Shown piece after piece: positions 6,801-9,370 of a stretch of DNA of 9,370 bases. The translations under genes and the position numbers were made by a program. The number at the start of each line of letters is the position of its first letter. The first letter of the stretch is position 1. Source of the stretch: Dehalococcoidia bacterium UBA2979. Lineage in GTDB: Bacteria; Chloroflexota; Dehalococcoidia; UBA2979. The stretch lies in contig DEAP01000044.1 in NCBI GenBank assembly GCA_002348225.1, positions 1-9,370 of the forward strand. Reading direction: 5' to 3'. Under the pieces are notes generated by a model. That model made no database searches. It worked only from the letters and a program-made list of their open reading frames with translations, and was not told the origin of the DNA.

Positions 6801-7522
6801 ACGAACTAGAAGAGATTAATGAGAGATATGAATTTCTTACTCTTGAAATGGAAGATCTTGAATCAGCACTGACTGAATTGCGTGCCGTGATCAAAGACCT
6901 TAAATCAGAAATACAGCGTTCATTTATCGAGACTTTTGAGCAAGTGAATCATCATTTCAAAGAATACTTTGTTCGTTTTTTCGGTGGTGGATATGCGGAA
7001 TTGAAACTGGTCACCCCTGAGCCGACTGCGGTAAGTGAGTCTGATGCCGAGTCTACAGATGTAGAGAAAGATTCCTCTTTGCTCGAGTCAGGTCATGCCG
7101 AAACTCCCAGTACGGGCGAGGGTGTTTTGGGAGGAGATTTGTCATTGCTGCCAAACGACAAAGAGGCAGGTGTAGAGATATATGCTCAGCCACCTGGAAA
7201 GAAAGTTACTCGCTTAGCGGCTTTGTCGGGCGGTGAGCGATCACTTACGTCCGTTGCCTTATTATTCGCATTGCTTGCAGTCAATCCATCGCCGATTGTA
7301 GTACTCGATGAAGTAGATGCAGCTCTAGACGAATCAAACATCGGTCGATTTATTACGACTGTCAGAGACTTTACCGAGAATACTCAATTTCTCGTCGTGT
7401 CACATAGCCGACTTACCATAGAGGCGGCTGATTCAATTTATGGAGTTTCTATGGGAAATGATTCAGCAAGTCAAGTTCTGTCGATGCAGATTAGTGAGAC
7501 TAATGAACAGAATGCCGCGTAA
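3866..7522 (+). CDS. smc: Chromosome segregation/condensation ATPase SMC
   Basis: A 1218-residue SMC protein, the ATPase that organises and helps separate chromosomes as a dimer, normally with ScpA and ScpB (not in this window). The N-terminal head has Walker A GPNGSGKS at 31-38, arginine-finger position R57 in SLRARKAED, and the Q-loop Q143 (SQG). Long coiled coil runs from about 165 to 505, then a hinge at about 514-655, then coil to about 1000. The C-terminal head has the signature LSGGERSL from L1120 and Walker B PIVVLDEVDAALDE with D1148 and E1149. Two features are odd. About 52 residues (1050-1101), acidic and Ser/Thr-rich, sit between FGGGYAELKLV and GVEIYAQPPGKK, where most SMCs have about ten. 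The hinge ends in DGTVFSADKGVKTPDN instead of the usual glycine-rich GG-x-TGG. All ATPase residues are present, so the protein should be active. It overlaps rnc by 10 bases and precedes ftsY by 17. Confidence 0.96.
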   Translation: MYLKKLQIQGFKSFADKTELQFGSGMTVIAGPNGSGKSNVTDAIRWVLGEQAASSLRARKAEDIIWVGSERKRPAGFAEVTLTFNNASRWLPSDYTDVAITRRVHRDGQSDYLLNKRKVRLSDLHDLLAKAQVRQGSYSYLSQGLVDKVLSLKPDQRRALIEEAADLHSSRSKLKLSERRLKETRDNLGHARAQVREIEPRIRSLKRQSKRAERYRTIKTALDSALHEYFFFGLRKYSSTVDRLKDTLSHAKKNTEVAQSEFSGLQTEYGQIRTALELARSESAVAKQDEQQKREIVMQYEQDIALLEQRIELSRQRKNDVSERLSSEKEFSYQFSANDVDTDIFNERELLASSHVEQRRNNLTEADRAVRDTLQNLAELEARRNRHLSDLDSLKSTLGTTRDAQTANIESIKRDTDRREHLVEDLNRMGLKIFSLQEEIAATGELITGSLSDIDKVQIRLTESRRATEEGAANLVGSNALIGELEERISFLQNLMDESTLLADSLKFLESNSDPMVVDVISRLIEVPEEYRTAVDSWLGTKLGAIVVSSRDGLERIVASQSISGASGLMFYSNEGSAVYTHQENLARPNEPQLVDQISLHSEMSGLLRSLFADVYIVADIKAGLRINELGFSAVMTDGTVFSADKGVKTPDNTEEHLSLVVGVTESLSKLTKEKELNLMLQNVLTEARSISDQLELDLRDSKAVHVSISAEKEILVDKLVNLEKERADTSSELNILETSIATSEARHFEESELLASIKDTEALTRNLDAEIADMNFRVKIITDERDSAAAEFESSSSELAAIIAERNLQERQVAEREMERQNRIALMQDLELQLGQLDSSEKELILDLESSKDKLRSQKRLFIQVKESIAPIETRVSDLSEKEAALESSRAKSESELRETESRMRDLQFDLEKQEDQLERIRNEMREEEVGLDTLVQPILQNLTEQESDNKFSEAQIMVRESRSQLRSLGPVNIDALDELEEINERYEFLTLEMEDLESALTELRAVIKDLKSEIQRSFIETFEQVNHHFKEYFVRFFGGGYAELKLVTPEPTAVSESDAESTDVEKDSSLLESGHAETPSTGEGVLGGDLSLLPNDKEAGVEIYAQPPGKKVTRLAALSGGERSLTSVALLFALLAVNPSPIVVLDEVDAALDESNIGRFITTVRDFTENTQFLVVSHSRLTIEAADSIYGVSMGNDSASQVLSMQISETNEQNAA
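7013..7168 (+). other. Acidic Ser/Thr-rich segment inserted in the SMC C-terminal head
   Basis: These bases encode residues 1050-1101 of SMC. The 52 residues contain 13 Asp/Glu, 13 Ser/Thr, two Lys, no Arg and no aromatic residue, so the segment is probably disordered. The flanking head strands (ELKLV before, GVEIYAQPPGKK after) are normal. The reading frame is intact through it, so it is an in-frame expansion of a surface loop, not a frameshift. Confidence 0.7.
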
Positions 7523-7539
7523 CGCATTGAGCTGTTTGT

Positions 7540-8541
7540 ATGCCTAGCATGAACCTTTTCAAACGCCGGGATAAATCTGATGACGGACCCTCAGATGATA
7601 ATTCCGAGCAGCTCGCCAGAGCAGTCGGAGTTACCCGGAGGTCTATTTTTGGGAAAATAGGCTCAATATTGGGCCAAGATCAGGTCACCACAGCGACTTG
7701 GGAAAATTTAGAAGAAGTTTTAATTGGGGCAGACGTCGGTGTGCAAACTGCACTTTCGTTGGTGGAACGGGTGAAATCGCGAAGTCCTTATCGACCGGAG
7801 GACGTGAGAGCATTACTGCGGGAAGAACTAGTTGAAATTTTAAATCGCGCTGACCACCATTATGATTCAGACAACGATACTTTGGAGCACCAAGTGTCTA
7901 ATGATGTAAGAAAGCCTTACGTGATTCTGGTGGTTGGGGTCAATGGAACTGGAAAAACTACCATGATTGGTCGAATTGCAGCCAAATATATGCGGGAGAG
8001 CTATGTTGTTATGGCAGCTGCAGCGGATACATATCGTGCAGCCGCTATTGAACAGCTAGAAACCTGGGGCGATATTGTGGGATTCGATGTGATCTCTCAA
8101 CAAACCGGAGCCGACCCAGCGGCCGTTGCGTTCGATGCTATAAATGCGGCAAAGGCAAGGGACTGCGATCTTGTAATCATCGATACCGCGGGAAGATTAC
8201 AGAACAAAACCAGCCTCATGGATGAGTTAGCGAAGATTAAGCGAGTTATCAATCGACAACTAGGCCGTGATTTAGATGAAGTTCTTCTTGTGTTAGATGC
8301 TACAACAGGACAGAATGGATTGAACCAGGCGGGTATTTTTATGGATACGGTAGGAGTTACAGGGGTTGCCCTATCGAAACTCGACGGTGCAGGTAAAGGT
8401 GGAATTGCATTTGCTATTGCTGAACAATATTCACTGCCTGTCAAATTTGTTGGCACCGGCGAGAAACCAGGGGATATAGCATTATTCGATCCTGAAGTAT
8501 TTGTTGACGCACTGCTTACCACGGATGAGGCTAGTGACTAA
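7540..8541 (+). CDS. ftsY: Signal recognition particle receptor FtsY (SRP GTPase)
   Basis: A 333-residue GTPase that docks the SRP-ribosome complex at the inner face of the membrane for insertion of membrane proteins. An N domain (helical, about 25-105) precedes the G domain. Its motifs are G1 GVNGTGKT at 133-140, G2 DTYRAAAIEQL at 163-173, G3 DTAGR at 215-219, DATTGQNG at 253-260, G4 SKLDGAGKGG at 279-288 and the closing GTGEKPGDI at 305-313. The usual forms of G2 and G4 are DTFRAAA and TKLDGTAKGG, so G4 is slightly unusual though K280 and D282 are kept. The acidic A domain is minimal: about 24 residues with a basic KRRDK then DDGPSDDNSEQ. The EKPGD pattern in the G5 region and the lack of an M domain point to FtsY rather than Ffh. 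An alternative start is the ATG at 7549, giving MNLFKRR. No strong ribosome binding site is seen for either. Confidence 0.95.
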   Translation: MPSMNLFKRRDKSDDGPSDDNSEQLARAVGVTRRSIFGKIGSILGQDQVTTATWENLEEVLIGADVGVQTALSLVERVKSRSPYRPEDVRALLREELVEILNRADHHYDSDNDTLEHQVSNDVRKPYVILVVGVNGTGKTTMIGRIAAKYMRESYVVMAAAADTYRAAAIEQLETWGDIVGFDVISQQTGADPAAVAFDAINAAKARDCDLVIIDTAGRLQNKTSLMDELAKIKRVINRQLGRDLDEVLLVLDATTGQNGLNQAGIFMDTVGVTGVALSKLDGAGKGGIAFAIAEQYSLPVKFVGTGEKPGDIALFDPEVFVDALLTTDEASD

Positions 8542-8564
8542 TATTTTGATATCAGGCGATTGAT

Positions 8565-9370
8565 ATGTCTGCAATAATTTACTGGTACTTTGCTAGCTTG
8601 CTTGTATCGGGAGCAATGCTCCTACCATGCATGATTATATTCACGAAGTCTCATTCAAAAGGAATACCGTATGCCAGAGTAATTGGTTCAGCCTCTGTGG
8701 GTTTATTTGTGTGGTTCGTGTTGCGTTTCTCTGATTCTCAAAACATCATCGCAATGGTCTCTATCTGGATATTATTTTCAATTGCCTTGAATGGGGCTCT
8801 TCTCTACCTGAACTCCAAATTACGGGATGAACTTTACGCGGTAGGCCCTATATTTCTCCGGAACGAGTGTCTCTGGCTAGCGATGTTTTCATTTTTTTTA
8901 CTCTGTAGATATCTTGCTCCAGACGCGACCAGTACTGAAAAACCGATGGATTTAATGATCGTCGTTTCCCTGTTTGAATCACCAGACGTTCCACCCTATG
9001 ATTCTTGGTTTTCCGGGGAACCGATGTCGTACCATTATTTGGGCCACCTTGTCGCTGTCATTTTTGGGAAGATAGCTGGTCAAGATCCCGGTATTATTTT
9101 CAACTTTGCTCTGGCATCTGCTGGTGCGAGTACAGCTTGTGCGGTGTATGCGCTGGTGGGTGATCTGTACTCCGACTCGAAAAATAGTCTTGTCAGAAGC
9201 CCGGTGAGTTTAGCTTTAGCTGGCATCTTTACATTGTTTCTTCTGTTTTTCATGGCTCCTTGGACAGGACTACTTAATCTGTTGGCAGCAAACGGACTAG
9301 TCGAGAATCTACAACTAGGCCGCTGGGGGATCCCTAACTTTCCGATCGAATCCACCACTGAATTTGGTCT
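8565..9370 (+). CDS. DUF2298 / Chlor_Arch_YYY family integral membrane protein, N-terminal part (3' end outside the window)
   Basis: The frame opens with ATG at 8565, 23 bases after ftsY, and stays open to the window edge, giving 268 codons. The N-terminus has several membrane segments (about residues 5-27, 36-55, 60-82, 100-117). The family's most recognisable stretch follows: TEKPMD at 124-129, PPYDSWFSG at 143-151, then SYHYLGH at 155-161, which corresponds to the family's YYYxG motif with the middle Tyr replaced by His. A further pair of hydrophobic segments (about 176-200 and 214-241) comes next. Members are large polytopic proteins (700 or more residues), mostly in Chloroflexi and archaea, of unproven function. 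Resemblance to GT-C glycosyltransferases has been proposed, and the polar loop after the first helices would fit a lipid-linked sugar donor site; that is inference. Only a weak AGG (8554-8556) precedes the start. Probably the fourth gene of the rnc-smc-ftsY operon. Confidence 0.82.
   Translation, partial: MSAIIYWYFASLLVSGAMLLPCMIIFTKSHSKGIPYARVIGSASVGLFVWFVLRFSDSQNIIAMVSIWILFSIALNGALLYLNSKLRDELYAVGPIFLRNECLWLAMFSFFLLCRYLAPDATSTEKPMDLMIVVSLFESPDVPPYDSWFSGEPMSYHYLGHLVAVIFGKIAGQDPGIIFNFALASAGASTACAVYALVGDLYSDSKNSLVRSPVSLALAGIFTLFLLFFMAPWTGLLNLLAANGLVENLQLGRWGIPNFPIESTTEFG

Noticed and set aside
8504..8544. Possible separate promoter before the DUF2298 gene (TTGACG at 8504, or TTACCA-17-TAATAT at 8516-8544)
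   Set aside because: The first has no matching -10 at a proper distance, and the second has only three matches in its -10. Co-transcription with ftsY is the simpler reading.
9080..9358. Minus-strand open frame of 92 codons near the right edge
   Set aside because: It lies wholly inside the plus-strand DUF2298 gene, which has clear family motifs on both sides of this stretch.

Overview
The window looks like ordinary housekeeping chromosome from a bacterium of moderate, slightly AT-leaning base composition. The best guess is a Chloroflexota lineage, possibly an uncultured marine-type one. Two things suggest this: the last gene belongs to the DUF2298 / 'Chlor_Arch_YYY' membrane family, known mainly from Chloroflexi and archaea, and the proteins are well-preserved but divergent versions of bacterial families. 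The assignment is inference from protein character, not from a marker RNA.

Layout. (1) Positions 2-1228, plus strand: the 3' part of a DinG/XPD-type helicase gene (its 5' end lies outside the window), followed 9 bases later by a small GNAT acetyltransferase. (2) Positions 1261-2974, minus strand: a three-gene unit read right to left. It starts with a class II tRNA nucleotidyltransferase (CCA-adding enzyme or poly(A) polymerase family), followed by a 70-residue cysteine-rich putative zinc-binding protein and a two-helix small membrane protein. The last two genes overlap by four bases (GTGA). This unit converges on the GNAT gene with only 32 bases between them. (3) Positions 2975-3098: a divergent intergenic region in which candidate promoters for the minus and plus units share the same -10 core. 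(4) Positions 3099-9370, plus strand: rnc (RNase III), smc (chromosome condensation ATPase), ftsY (SRP receptor GTPase) and the first 268 codons of the DUF2298 membrane protein, which runs off the right edge. These four are packed with a 10-base overlap, a 17-base gap and a 23-base gap, and probably form one operon.

Together the genes cover RNA maturation (tRNA 3' end, dsRNA cleavage), chromosome organisation, membrane protein targeting and DNA helicase activity. rnc, smc and ftsY are commonly neighbours in bacteria. No gap between genes exceeds 300 bases. I saw no tRNA, rRNA, CRISPR array, insertion sequence or phage gene.

No clear new multi-gene system is present. The most unusual points are a 52-residue acidic, Ser/Thr-rich segment inside the SMC ATPase head, an SMC hinge lacking the usual glycine motifs, and the coupled zinc-finger plus membrane-protein pair behind the tRNA nucleotidyltransferase gene.
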